Shown in pieces: positions 8,399 through 16,404 of a stretch of 64,000 nucleotides of DNA (its first letter is position 1; every line of letters begins with the position of its first letter). The stretch spans positions 1,116,001 to 1,180,000 of the forward strand of contig NZ_JBHTJH010000017.1 in NCBI RefSeq assembly GCF_042675645.1, in the 5' to 3' direction. The DNA is from Sungkyunkwania multivorans (GTDB taxonomy: Bacteria > Bacteroidota > Bacteroidia > Flavobacteriales > Flavobacteriaceae). Under the pieces are notes generated by a model. The model was given only the letters and a program-made list of their open reading frames with translations. It was not told the origin of the DNA and did not search any database. The position numbers and the translations under genes were made by a program.

Positions 8399-9238
8399 AT
8401 GAAGAATATCCTCTTACTAACTGACTTTTCCGAGAATTCATGGAATGCCATAGAGTTCGCGCTTTCGTATTTTAAGAAGGCACGTTGCAATTTCTATGTG
8501 CTTCATGTAGTAGAATCGGATGTGATGTTCGGGGCAGACACACCTTATGTGCACAACACAGGCATTTTGGAAAAAGCGATCAGTGTAGAAGCGCGGAAAA
8601 AGATGGAGGCCTTATTCAAAAGAATAGAACGGCTACCCTACAATGCCAAGCACAACTTCATTTCGTTGGTCGACAGCAATTTTTTCCTAAACTCTATCAA
8701 AGAGCATATCGAAGAAAAGAATATCGATCTCATAGTAATGGGCACGAAAGGAGCTTCAGGGCTTAAAGGATTTGTTATCGGCAGCAATACTGGAGATGTG
8801 ATCACCAGGGTGAAGTGTCCCTCTTTAATCATTCCAGAGGATGCCCAATACACTAAGTTAAAGGAAATCGCTTTCGCTACGGATTATAATTTGCTTTATA
8901 ATGCCAATATACTTGATACGTTGTTAGAACTATCAGTTATGAATAAGGCAGCTATCCGAGTGCTGCATGTAGCTAAAAGGAATGAAAAGTTGAGTTCAGA
9001 TCAAATCGAGAATAAAGAACTGCTGCAAGGATATTTTAAAGACCATGAACATAGTTTTCATACCGTGACCAATAACAAGTTGGAAGCGGCGATAGAATGT
9101 TTTACCGAAAGTCGTGATGTTGACATGATCGCCATGGTGGCAAAGAATATCAACTTTTTTCAACAGATCTTTTTTAGGCCTACCGTGGAAACTATTAGTT
9201 ACCATACAAGAGTTCCCTTCTTAGTGCTTCACGAATAA
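8399..9238 (+). CDS. Universal stress protein, two UspA domains
   Basis: 279 residues. First Usp domain 1-145 (KNILLLTDFSENSWNAIEFAL) ends with an intact nucleotide-binding motif, VMGTKGASGLKGFVIGSNT; the second domain (EIAFATDYNLLYN..., to the end) lacks it. Same paralogue group as the USPs at 38389-41018, with which it shares the opening TDFSENSWNAI. It directly follows the kinase/regulator pair and has its own strong Crp/Fnr-type promoter, so it is a likely direct target of that pair. Confidence 0.88.
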   Translation: MKNILLLTDFSENSWNAIEFALSYFKKARCNFYVLHVVESDVMFGADTPYVHNTGILEKAISVEARKKMEALFKRIERLPYNAKHNFISLVDSNFFLNSIKEHIEEKNIDLIVMGTKGASGLKGFVIGSNTGDVITRVKCPSLIIPEDAQYTKLKEIAFATDYNLLYNANILDTLLELSVMNKAAIRVLHVAKRNEKLSSDQIENKELLQGYFKDHEHSFHTVTNNKLEAAIECFTESRDVDMIAMVAKNINFFQQIFFRPTVETISYHTRVPFLVLHE

Positions 9239-9261
9239 AAAAAAGAAAAATGCTTGAAAAC

Positions 9262-9273
9262 TGACATCGGTCA
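9262..9273 (+). promoter_or_regulatory. Crp/Fnr-type palindrome (TGAC-ATCG-GTCA) with no gene behind it
   Basis: Perfect motif match. A perfect TATCTTTG -7 box at 9297-9304 starts 29.5 nt from the centre, giving a predicted transcription start near 9309. No open reading frame follows, only a terminator at 9485-9518. Confidence 0.75.
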
Positions 9274-9308
9274 TGTTTTTGCGATAATGATCGCCGTATC
9301 TTTGAGAC

Positions 9309-9518
9309 ATTGAAAAATAGTTCTTTGGAAATGTAAATTTGAATCTAGGTTTTTGCGCTTGCAATGGCGTAAAGACCGATAGAAGATATCAAATGTTCTT
9401 TCAACCTTTTGGTAGCTACAGGAATTAGCGATAAGGCCTGTTCGGTCTCATTGTTAGCGTTGAATAGCAATTAATATCTTCTTCGGAAGCGGGTGTCTTT
9501 GACGCCTGCTTCCTTTTT
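9309..9518 (+). ncRNA. Candidate small RNA (about 210 nt), low-oxygen-type promoter
   Basis: This stretch has a full promoter (palindrome 9262-9273 plus TATCTTTG 9297-9304) and a strong intrinsic terminator (9485-9518), but no plausible gene: the ATG-initiated frames stop after at most 11 codons. The inferred transcript is about 210 nt. An internal pair of arms (TTAGCGATAAGG... and ...CATTGTTAGCG) may fold. I do not recognise a known RNA family. It could be a trans-acting regulator analogous in role to Fnr-controlled sRNAs such as FnrS of E. coli, but there is no visible sequence link. Start is predicted, not mapped. Confidence 0.6.
9485..9518 (+). terminator. Intrinsic terminator of the candidate sRNA
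   Basis: GGAAGCGGGTGTC (9485-9497) pairs over 13 bp, with two G-U pairs, with GACGCCTGCTTCC (9501-9513) around a TTT loop, followed by five T. Confidence 0.85.
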
Positions 9519-9663
9519 CAAGTTTTAATTGTATAGCATACATTAATCGCTTCGGCCTTTAGTGTTATGTGAAGCGGTCAAAGTAGTTTTAATAGTCGAA
9601 AGATCATTTGACGACATTGACGTCTTTACAGGAACGGGGATACATTGTGTCCCCGTTTTTTTT
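9519..9663 (+). other. Gene-free segment ending in a second intrinsic terminator
   Basis: Between the first terminator and a second one (AACGGGGATAC 9633-9643 pairing over 11 bp with GTGTCCCCGTT 9647-9657, then a run of T) there is no open frame. Short inverted arms (GCTTC...GAAGC near 9551-9575, GACG...CGTC near 9611-9624) suggest structured RNA. No clear promoter was found, so this may be a second small RNA or a read-through extension of the first. Confidence 0.4.
9633..9663 (+). terminator. Intrinsic terminator
   Basis: An 11-bp stem (one G-U pair) with an ATT loop, followed by eight T including the stem's last two. No coding gene precedes it on this strand for about 395 nt. Confidence 0.85.
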
Positions 9664-9695
9664 GTTATATACGGTCTCATTGGGATATGGTTAGC

Positions 9696-9707
9696 TGATG
9701 AATGTCA
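9696..9707 (+). promoter_or_regulatory. Crp/Fnr-type palindrome (TGAT-GAAT-GTCA)
   Basis: Perfect motif match 38 bp before the flavin reductase start. TAACTTGT at 9731 (6 of 8) has the standard spacing, but it would leave a leader of only about 3 nt before ATG 9746. Confidence 0.5.
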
Positions 9708-9745
9708 GTTTTAAAACCCTACCCCTTTTGTAACTTGTATCTAAC

Positions 9746-10351
9746 ATGAATGTGCAAGAGGATTTTATAGCATTGGATACCAAATTTCCTATTTGGAAGC
9801 ACTTCTTTACCATAGCACCCTTGATCGTAGTAGGTACTAAAGAAGGTGATGGTTACGACTTGGCACCAAAGCACATGGCTACCCCAATAGGATTTGATAA
9901 TTATTTTGGATTTGTATGTACACCAAGGCATTCTACCTACCAAAACATACTGGCCAATAAGGAGTTCTCCATCAGTTTTCCACTACCAGATCAGGTATTG
10001 TTCACCTCGCTTAGTGCTTTGCCGAGAATAGAAGAAATGAGCAAATCTAAAAAGATCGTAGACGCATTACCAACCATCCAGGCAACTAAGGTTGATGCAT
10101 TGTTACTACAACATTCGTACTTGCATCTCGAGTGCGAACTGTTCAAGGTCATCGATGGATTTAACGCGAATAGCATCATTACAGGAAAAATAATAGCTGC
10201 TTCTGTGCACCCAGAATACCTCCGCGAATCAGAAAAGGATGAGAATGAACAGATCGATCGATTCCCCCTCATGGCCTATGTTGCGGATGGGCGCTATGCA
10301 ACTGTTGCCAGGACCTACAACTTTCCATTTCCCAAAGATTTCTCGCGATGA
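9746..10351 (+). CDS. Flavin reductase-like FMN-binding protein
   Basis: 201 residues, full length for the flavin reductase-like (flavoredoxin) family. Visible signals: PLIVVGTKEGDGYDLAPKHMATPIGFDNYFGFVCTPRHSTYQNI, which is the FMN-binding split-barrel core (shown here only as its landmark residues G-T-K, P-K-H and C-T-P-R-H). It probably binds FMN and reduces it or acts as an electron-transfer partner. First gene of a tightly overlapping three-gene operon with an M20 peptidase and a P-loop protein; the stop overlaps the next start by 4 nt. A Crp/Fnr-type site lies just upstream. Confidence 0.75.
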   Translation: MNVQEDFIALDTKFPIWKHFFTIAPLIVVGTKEGDGYDLAPKHMATPIGFDNYFGFVCTPRHSTYQNILANKEFSISFPLPDQVLFTSLSALPRIEEMSKSKKIVDALPTIQATKVDALLLQHSYLHLECELFKVIDGFNANSIITGKIIAASVHPEYLRESEKDENEQIDRFPLMAYVADGRYATVARTYNFPFPKDFSR

Positions 10352-11523
10352 TGGTAAATCAGGTAGATATAAACAGTATTCAAGATTTCTTAGAAAGACA
10401 TCGACCGGAAATGACCGCTTTTCTAAAAGAATTGGTCAATATAGAAACTCCATCAAAATCTATAGAGGCGCAACATCAAATATTCGATTTCTTAAGGGAA
10501 GCATTTGAAGGGATTGGTTTTTATACAATACATGTTCCAGGTAGCGAAACAGGTGGATACCTGTACTGTAGGCCCAAAGATTATGACCATGAAAAAGCTT
10601 TTCAACTTCTAATAGGACATTGCGATACCGTGTGGCCAAAAGGGACGATCAAGGGAATGCCTTTAATGGAATTAGATGATAAGATCAAAGGGCCTGGAGT
10701 GTATGATATGAAGGTAGGTCTCGCACAGATGATCTTTGCATTAAAGGCCATTCGGGAACTTTCATTACCGCTGTTGGTGACTCCTTTGATACTGATCAAT
10801 TCTGATGAGGAGATCGGCAGCAGAGAATCTGCCCATGTCATAAAGAGACTTGCCAAACTCTCCAATAGGACTTATGTGTTAGAGCCGCCACTTGGGATAG
10901 AAGGGAAGTTGAAAACAGCGAGAAAAGGCATTGGTCGTTTTACTGTTACCGTGAAAGGAAAAGCGGCCCATGCTGGTTTGGATCCGGGAAAAGGGATCAA
11001 TGCCATCGTAGAGTTGTCGCATCAGGTGCAGCAACTATACGCTATGAACGACTTTGACAAAGGGATCACCGTAAATGTTGGAATGATCGAAGGCGGTATT
11101 TCTCCAAATGTAGTAGCTCCAGAAAGCAAGGCGATCGTCGATGTTAGGGTTATAAAAGCAGAGGATGGCGAATACATCACCAACAAGATCAAAAGTTTGC
11201 AAGCTCAATTGCCAGATGTGACCTTGCATATCGAAGGGAGTATTGGAAGACCGCCTATGGAAAATACTCCAAGAAATCGACACTTGTGGAACGTGGCCAA
11301 AAAGATGGGAGAACGCCTTGGTATTTCTCTCGAAGAGGCATTGGCCGGTGGAGGTTCTGATGCCAATACAACTAGTCTGTATACCGCCACAATCGATGGG
11401 CTGGGAACGCCAGGAGACGGGGCACACGCCACCCATGAGTATATTTTGAGAAACCGACTTGCAGAGCGAACAGCATTGCTCATATTGCTATTGATGACCG
11501 AACCTTTGAAACACACATCATGA
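10348..11523 (+). CDS. M20 family metallopeptidase (glutamate carboxypeptidase CPG2-like)
   Basis: 391 residues. Zinc-site residues are in place: His91 and Asp93 in GHCDTVWP, bridging Asp120 in YDMKVG, catalytic Glu154/Glu155 in SDEEIGS, and a late His in GAHATHEY. A dimerisation domain lies at about 190-300 (GKAAHAG is its hallmark). The family hydrolyses N-acyl or peptide bonds next to an amino acid carboxylate; the exact substrate is open. Starts within the end of the flavin reductase gene and ends within the start of the P-loop gene, so the three are co-translated. Confidence 0.85.
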   Translation: MMVNQVDINSIQDFLERHRPEMTAFLKELVNIETPSKSIEAQHQIFDFLREAFEGIGFYTIHVPGSETGGYLYCRPKDYDHEKAFQLLIGHCDTVWPKGTIKGMPLMELDDKIKGPGVYDMKVGLAQMIFALKAIRELSLPLLVTPLILINSDEEIGSRESAHVIKRLAKLSNRTYVLEPPLGIEGKLKTARKGIGRFTVTVKGKAAHAGLDPGKGINAIVELSHQVQQLYAMNDFDKGITVNVGMIEGGISPNVVAPESKAIVDVRVIKAEDGEYITNKIKSLQAQLPDVTLHIEGSIGRPPMENTPRNRHLWNVAKKMGERLGISLEEALAGGGSDANTTSLYTATIDGLGTPGDGAHATHEYILRNRLAERTALLILLLMTEPLKHTS

Positions 11524-12539
11524 ATCATAAATATATATACACTTCGTTGACAAGGATCTCTGATTTGGAAGAAAAGGATTTCGTAATACAGAAGCTGCCT
11601 AAGTCCGAATGGGCTACAGGAGACTACGTCGTGGTGAGGATCACCGACCCAGGAAGCAATACCCTTAGCATTGAGCTTGCCAGTGGTCGTATGCGTGGTG
11701 TCATTGGGGGAGAATCTGTAGTAGGGGTTTTAGGCGAGCGTTTTGCTACACTCGAAGCTACTGGTACGTGGAAGAAAGTGGGGGACGATTTGAAAATGAA
11801 TGTGTTAACCGGTGCGGGCCTTATGGGGAAGCTTACCTCAAAATCTGTCTTCATCCCTAATATGATGGAAGTGGTCTATGTTGGGCATGCCTTTAGGAAC
11901 GATGAACGGCTGACCATGGATACTTTTGTTGTGCCTACAAAAGATACACCCTTTAATACACCAGTCGTATTGTTCGTTGGGACTTCAATGTCGGCGGGCA
12001 AAACAACCTCTGCCAGAATCGTAACACATCTCTTCAAACTGGCAGATCATAAAGTTGTTGGGGCAAAGTTGACAGGAGCAGGTCGTTTTAAAGATATCCT
12101 TGCAGTCAAGGATGTAGGCGCGGATCAGGTATTAGATTTTGTGGATGTTGGACTTCCCTCTTCTATCTGCCCCAGAGAAGAGTATCAACGCAAGTTGCGA
12201 CAGTTACTCAATAAGATCGCTATGGCAGAGGCAGATGTTGCCGTTATTGAGATCGGCGCCTCTCCACTTGAACCCTACAATGGCGACATCGCTATTAACG
12301 CATTACGAGAACAGATCAAATGTATCATTCTAAGCGCATCGGATCCGTATGCAGTATATGGTTTGATGAAAGCTTTTGAGATCGTTCCAGATATTGTAAC
12401 CGGAATCGCTACCAATACGCTCGCTGGGACTAGAATGGTAGAAGAACTGTGCAATGTGAGAGCACTCAACCTCATCGACCCAAAGACCACGAGTGAACTG
12501 AAGCGAATGCTATCTTCGGCCACCCAATTGATACTTTAA
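11520..12539 (+). CDS. P-loop NTPase-like protein, possibly DUF1611 type
   Basis: 339 residues. The N-terminal half (1-140) is beta-rich with no motif I recognise; the C-terminal half starts with a P-loop, GTSMSAGKTT at 154-163 (Lys161), followed by VVGAKLTGAGRFKD and AVIEIGASPLEPYNGD, resembling DUF1611 C-terminal domains (the DgcN family acting on N-acetyl-D-glutamate). That assignment is tentative. Its fixed partnership with an M20 deacylase and a flavin protein suggests an N-acyl amino acid pathway. Overlaps the M20 gene by 4 nt and is last in the operon. Confidence 0.5.
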   Translation: MNHKYIYTSLTRISDLEEKDFVIQKLPKSEWATGDYVVVRITDPGSNTLSIELASGRMRGVIGGESVVGVLGERFATLEATGTWKKVGDDLKMNVLTGAGLMGKLTSKSVFIPNMMEVVYVGHAFRNDERLTMDTFVVPTKDTPFNTPVVLFVGTSMSAGKTTSARIVTHLFKLADHKVVGAKLTGAGRFKDILAVKDVGADQVLDFVDVGLPSSICPREEYQRKLRQLLNKIAMAEADVAVIEIGASPLEPYNGDIAINALREQIKCIILSASDPYAVYGLMKAFEIVPDIVTGIATNTLAGTRMVEELCNVRALNLIDPKTTSELKRMLSSATQLIL

Positions 12540-12647
12540 AGACAAGGCGCGTTAAAGGAATGATAATTAAGATAGGAAATTTAGAGCGAATCATTAAATT
12601 CATATAAACTTCAATCTGAAATGATAACCATTTAAATTTATTAGAAC

Positions 12648-12950
12648 ATGAACATTCAAATTCAATTTGTACAAATTCCAAGAAGTGAAACCTTTGAAAC
12701 CTTTATTCAAAAGAAATTGAGCCTACTGGCAGAAAAATATGATTGGTTGATCAAAGCACAAGTGAACATAAAGCAAGAGAATGACCCGTCGCCGAAAGGA
12801 AAGATCTGCGAGATAGAATTAAGTGCCCCTGGCCCAAGGATATTTTCGTCTTCGAACGAGGAGTCATTTGAACTTGCTGTTACCGAGACGATACAAGACT
12901 TGGAGCGACAGCTCAAAAAACGCAAAAGCAAAATGAAGCCTCACCTGTAA
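12648..12950 (+). CDS. hpf: Ribosome hibernation-promoting factor (short HPF/RaiA)
   Basis: 100 residues, the short form without the long C-terminal dimerisation domain. Sequence shows the beta-alpha-beta-beta-beta-alpha HPF fold (IQIQFVQIPRSETFETFIQKKL, then the last helix ending QLKKRKSKMKPHL with basic residues that face rRNA). It binds the 30S A/P sites and silences ribosomes under energy shortage. It is 6 nt upstream of the class II ribonucleotide reductase gene and probably in one operon with it. No TGAY-N4-RTCA site was found upstream. Confidence 0.85.
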   Translation: MNIQIQFVQIPRSETFETFIQKKLSLLAEKYDWLIKAQVNIKQENDPSPKGKICEIELSAPGPRIFSSSNEESFELAVTETIQDLERQLKKRKSKMKPHL

Positions 12951-12956
12951 TGAGCG

Positions 12957-14645
12957 ATGCTCACTGATAATGCCATAGAGATTCTCAAGGAACGCTATCT
13001 GTTAAGGAATGCAGAGGGCAAGATCATAGAAAGCCCGGAAGAACTCTTCCGAAGAGTTTCTAGGCATATAGCTAGTGCGGAAAAAAAAGATCGTTCACTA
13101 TGGGAAGCGCGTTTTTATAATTTGTTGGCGGGTTTGGAGTTTCTTCCAAACTCGCCAACACTTATGAATGCTGGGAATCCAAAAGGACAACTTAGCGCTT
13201 GTTTCGTGCTTCCCGTAGATGATAGCTTAGAAAGTATTTTCACGAGCTTGAAAGACGCCGCACTCATTCATCAAAGCGGAGGTGGTACGGGATATAATTT
13301 TTCAAAATTAAGACCGAAAGGTGATTGGGTAACGACCTCCTCTGGCAAAGCCTCTGGCCCAGTCGCCTTTATGAAAGTCTATGATGCAGCTACCGAACAT
13401 GTAAAGCAAGGAGGCAAACGCAGAGGAGCCAATATGGGGATTTTAAATGCTGACCATCCCGATATTCTGGATTTCATCACTTCAAAAGCTGATGACCTGA
13501 GTTTGCAAAACTTCAATATTTCGGTCGGAATTTCTAACGAATTCATGAAGGCCGTCGAAGAGCAATTGCCGTGGTCGCTTATCAATCCAAGAGATGGTAG
13601 CATCGCCAAAAAAGTGGAAGCTACAGAAGTTTGGAACGCCATTACGGAAGAAGCTTGGAAAACTGGGGATCCTGGGCTCATATTCTTGTCTACCATCAAC
13701 GAACAAAATCCCACCCCCAATTTAGGAACCATAGAAAGCACCAATCCTTGTGGCGAAGTGCCTCTTTTGCCTTATGAGAGTTGTAATCTCGGTTCGTTGA
13801 ATCTTGTAAAAATGATCTCCTCTCAAAATGACAACATCAGGCTCGATTGGACAAAGCTCGGCGATACTGTGACGATGGCCGTTCGATTTTTAGATAATGT
13901 TATCGATGCCAATCATTACATCTTGTCCCAGATAAAAAAGATGACAACTACCAACCGAAAAATTGGACTTGGAGTAATGGGATGGGCAGAATTGTTGATG
14001 CTGTTGGAAATTCCCTATGCCTCAAAAAAGGCCATTTCTTTAGGTGAAAGGCTTATGAAGTTCATTAAAGAAAAAAGCTATGAAGCTTCTACGGCACTGT
14101 CAAAGGAAAGAGGAAGCTTTTCCTCGGGTCAAAAGCGAAGAAATGCTACCTGCAACAGCATTGCGCCTACGGGTACGATATCGGTGATCGCAAACACTTC
14201 CTATTCAATAGAACCTCTTTTTGCATTAGCTTATCAGCGCGTAGGCATTTTAGGCGGAAAGGTTCAGAATGAATTCAATAGGGTTTTTGTTCAAAAAATG
14301 AAAGAACTGAAATTATGGAACAAAGAAATTGAAAACGAGGTTAGAAAAACGGGAAGTATTCAACATATAAAGACTATTCCGAATGACATGAAGGAATTAT
14401 TCAAAACGAGTTTGGAGATTCCATGGGAATATCACTTAAAGCACCAACTGGCATTCCAAAAATATACCGATAATGCCGTTTCCAAGACTATCAATCTACC
14501 TACTTCGGCCACTATCGATGAGGTGTCGACAATTTTTTGGACCGCCTGGAAATATAAACTCAAGGGCATCACCGTCTATCGATATGGAAGCAAGTCCAAA
14601 CAGGTTCTTCAAAAATGCAATTTGAACAATACCACCGATTGTTGA
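12957..14645 (+). CDS. nrdJ: Adenosylcobalamin-dependent (class II) ribonucleotide reductase
   Basis: 562 residues. Motifs: substrate loop LEFLPNSPTLMNAG, Cys in GQLSACFVLP, active-site NPCGEVPLLPYESCNLGS (thiyl Cys with neighbouring Asn and Glu), and CNSIAPTGTISVIANTS with the partner Cys of the redox pair. Makes deoxyribonucleotides with a B12 cofactor and without oxygen, which suits an organism that respires N2O. The C-terminus is short, ending QKCNLNNTTDC, a variant Cys pair compared with longer NrdJ proteins. No cobalamin synthesis genes are in the window, so B12 may be imported. Co-directional with hpf. Confidence 0.9.
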   Translation: MLTDNAIEILKERYLLRNAEGKIIESPEELFRRVSRHIASAEKKDRSLWEARFYNLLAGLEFLPNSPTLMNAGNPKGQLSACFVLPVDDSLESIFTSLKDAALIHQSGGGTGYNFSKLRPKGDWVTTSSGKASGPVAFMKVYDAATEHVKQGGKRRGANMGILNADHPDILDFITSKADDLSLQNFNISVGISNEFMKAVEEQLPWSLINPRDGSIAKKVEATEVWNAITEEAWKTGDPGLIFLSTINEQNPTPNLGTIESTNPCGEVPLLPYESCNLGSLNLVKMISSQNDNIRLDWTKLGDTVTMAVRFLDNVIDANHYILSQIKKMTTTNRKIGLGVMGWAELLMLLEIPYASKKAISLGERLMKFIKEKSYEASTALSKERGSFSSGQKRRNATCNSIAPTGTISVIANTSYSIEPLFALAYQRVGILGGKVQNEFNRVFVQKMKELKLWNKEIENEVRKTGSIQHIKTIPNDMKELFKTSLEIPWEYHLKHQLAFQKYTDNAVSKTINLPTSATIDEVSTIFWTAWKYKLKGITVYRYGSKSKQVLQKCNLNNTTDC

Positions 14646-14646
14646 G

Positions 14647-15126
14647 TTATTCCCAAGAATGGTCGGATATATAATAGTCTCGCTTGGTACTTGTCCATTG
14701 GGTGGCGACCACGATCAATACACCCAATAAAGCATACCAGAAGTGAAGCATCCCAAATCCGATCCCGAAATAGAGCTGCATGCATATCCATAGCACCAAA
14801 AGGATGCCCAAATAGTAGGAAAAGGTCCAGGACCAATGGTAGTTCTTATAAAGGTTGATAGTTTGCATCAACTTAAAATTCTTCTTTGTGATAAGACCAT
14901 AGACGATAAGTAAGGGCAGCAATCCTAAAAAGATCATTAGGAACAGGCCTGGTATCAAGAAGTTTGTAAAGGGAGCGTTGACCTGTAAGTCTTGGAGAAT
15001 ACTTCTAGGAAATCCAATAGTTATTCCGCTTGGGTCATAGATAAGCATGGCTCCCGAAGGAATGGCACTGACCGCTTGAAAAAGAAGTAGGAGCATTAAG
15101 ATGTATGTCGACAGCGACCTTTTCAT
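14647..15126 (-). CDS. Hypothetical membrane protein, about four helices
   Basis: 159 residues, not recognised. A signal-anchor-like first helix (TYILMLLLLFQAVSAIP), then three more hydrophobic stretches at about 55-75, 100-118 and 122-142. Loops carry aromatic and basic residues (NLYKNYHWSW). Inner-membrane location is predicted. It converges with nrdJ (1-nt gap) and is divergent from the next membrane protein; a Crp/Fnr-type site at 15176-15187 lies between the two divergent genes and could serve this one (weak -7 box TTTCTTTA at 15152-15145). Confidence 0.6.
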   Translation of the reverse strand: MKRSLSTYILMLLLLFQAVSAIPSGAMLIYDPSGITIGFPRSILQDLQVNAPFTNFLIPGLFLMIFLGLLPLLIVYGLITKKNFKLMQTINLYKNYHWSWTFSYYLGILLVLWICMQLYFGIGFGMLHFWYALLGVLIVVATQWTSTKRDYYISDHSWE

Positions 15127-15175
15127 ACTATCCTGTATTGAGTGTAAAGAAAAAGATAATCTTTGCTATTTTCAC

Positions 15176-15187
15176 TGATACTTGTCA
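15176..15187. promoter_or_regulatory. Crp/Fnr-type palindrome (TGAT-ACTT-GTCA)
   Basis: Perfect motif match between two divergent membrane-protein genes. Both directions have only 6-of-8 -7 boxes at the 29.5-nt spacing, so the target is undecided. Confidence 0.5.
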
Positions 15188-15237
15188 TTTTTAATTTAAC
15201 TGATATTGTATTTATTGGATATGACCAAGAGAGAAAC

Positions 15238-15894
15238 ATGCGCTTCAATGTTTTAAAAAGAAAACTAATGCTTTTGCCCATCTTTGGAATGGTCATCTTC
15301 GTGCTATTATATTTTTTCGCAGCTATGCTCTATCCCGGTGGCTCCGATGCTTTTCCCAACAAGCCTGGGTTCAGTTTTATTCATAACTACCTATGCGACC
15401 TACTGGATGTCCAAGCCATCAATGGGGAGCTCAACACCTCACGAGCCTTGGCAATAGTCGCATTGGGAATATTATGCACGAGCCTGATTCTGTTGTGGTT
15501 TTACTTACCTGTAATTTTTACCACAAAGAGCGTCAACCAAAAAATAACGTTGGTGACCGGGGTGGCCTCTTTAGGTATGACCGTATTTTTATCTTCTGTC
15601 AATCACGACCTCATCCTTAGAATAGCAGGATCCTTTGGAGTGATAACGCTCCTGTCCGTTTTGATCGAACTCTTCAAGATCCGTTTTTTCAAGCTTTTCG
15701 GTTGGGGTGTTTTTTGTCTTTTTATTTTCTTAGGAAATTATTATGTCTATGAGACTGGCTCCTTGATAAGAGCGCTGCCATTGATTCAAAAAGTAACTTT
15801 TTTGTCTTTTATAGGTTGGTTTGTAGTATTGAACTTGGTCGTTTATAGGAAATACCGAGCTAGGTTACAGGATAGGCGCATACGTTGGCACTAA
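15238..15894 (+). CDS. Hypothetical integral membrane protein, DUF998-like
   Basis: 218 residues from ATG 15238. The frame is open from a TTG at 15163, but that start would place the Crp/Fnr-type palindrome inside the gene, so I prefer 15238 (MRFNVLKRKLM). Six hydrophobic segments; the first loop has YPGGSDAFPNKPGFSFIHNY, resembling the DUF998 family signature around a conserved loop. Function unknown. The C-terminus is basic (YRKYRARLQDRRIRWH), consistent with a cytoplasmic end. Confidence 0.6.
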   Translation: MRFNVLKRKLMLLPIFGMVIFVLLYFFAAMLYPGGSDAFPNKPGFSFIHNYLCDLLDVQAINGELNTSRALAIVALGILCTSLILLWFYLPVIFTTKSVNQKITLVTGVASLGMTVFLSSVNHDLILRIAGSFGVITLLSVLIELFKIRFFKLFGWGVFCLFIFLGNYYVYETGSLIRALPLIQKVTFLSFIGWFVVLNLVVYRKYRARLQDRRIRWH

Positions 15895-15955
15895 GACTCA
15901 TGAGAGATCAAAGCGATAGGTAAATCAAGTAATTAAAAGAATCTTTAATAGTGGA

Positions 15956-16402
15956 TTAGAACATAAAATTATGATACACCATACTCTTAAGGTCCTTTGG
16001 TAATTCGGTGCGAATGTCTTCCAATTCACCCAATGAAATATACCTTCGCAACAGGATAAAGGTGGCGTCGATGTAGCGTTCGGCCAGCTCGTCGGACTTG
16101 AAATCATGAACCGAGGTGACTCCATCATAATCTCTTACACGATCGATGAAATCGGTCATATTCTTCACCTTTCTCTTTTTTTTGGAAGACCAGCCTTGCA
16201 CATAGACCGCTTTTAGGAACATAGGAAATTGAGCGATCAGCTGCAACGACTCTTCCGTAGAGATCACATCGCGCAAACCATGAAGAACAGCAGACAAGAT
16301 CCTTCCGGCCGTTGCTGTGTCTTCACCAAGATTCAACCCTTTGGCATATTCTTTAAGGAAAGAATTTCCTTCAGCGGCATATTTGTTAAAATTAAGTGCC
16401 AT
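15956..16402 (-). CDS. DUF2267 family protein
   Basis: 148 residues from ATG 16402. The pattern of alternating helices, with LNLGEDTATAGRILSAVLHGLRD early on and QFPMFLKAVYVQGW in the middle, fits DUF2267, a soluble family of unknown function often found beside stress and respiration genes. No signal peptide or membrane segment. The preceding WG-repeat gene ends 2 nt upstream, so the two are co-transcribed on the minus strand. Confidence 0.7.
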   Translation of the reverse strand: MALNFNKYAAEGNSFLKEYAKGLNLGEDTATAGRILSAVLHGLRDVISTEESLQLIAQFPMFLKAVYVQGWSSKKKRKVKNMTDFIDRVRDYDGVTSVHDFKSDELAERYIDATFILLRRYISLGELEDIRTELPKDLKSMVYHNFMF

Positions 16403-16404
16403 GA

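Noticed and set aside
11035..11436. 133-codon antisense frame over the M20 gene
   Set aside because: Fully inside a well-supported gene, no family features; a shadow frame.
12540..12647. Crp/Fnr-type site before hpf-nrdJ
   Set aside because: Several TGAT tetramers are present but none has a matching RTCA at the right distance.
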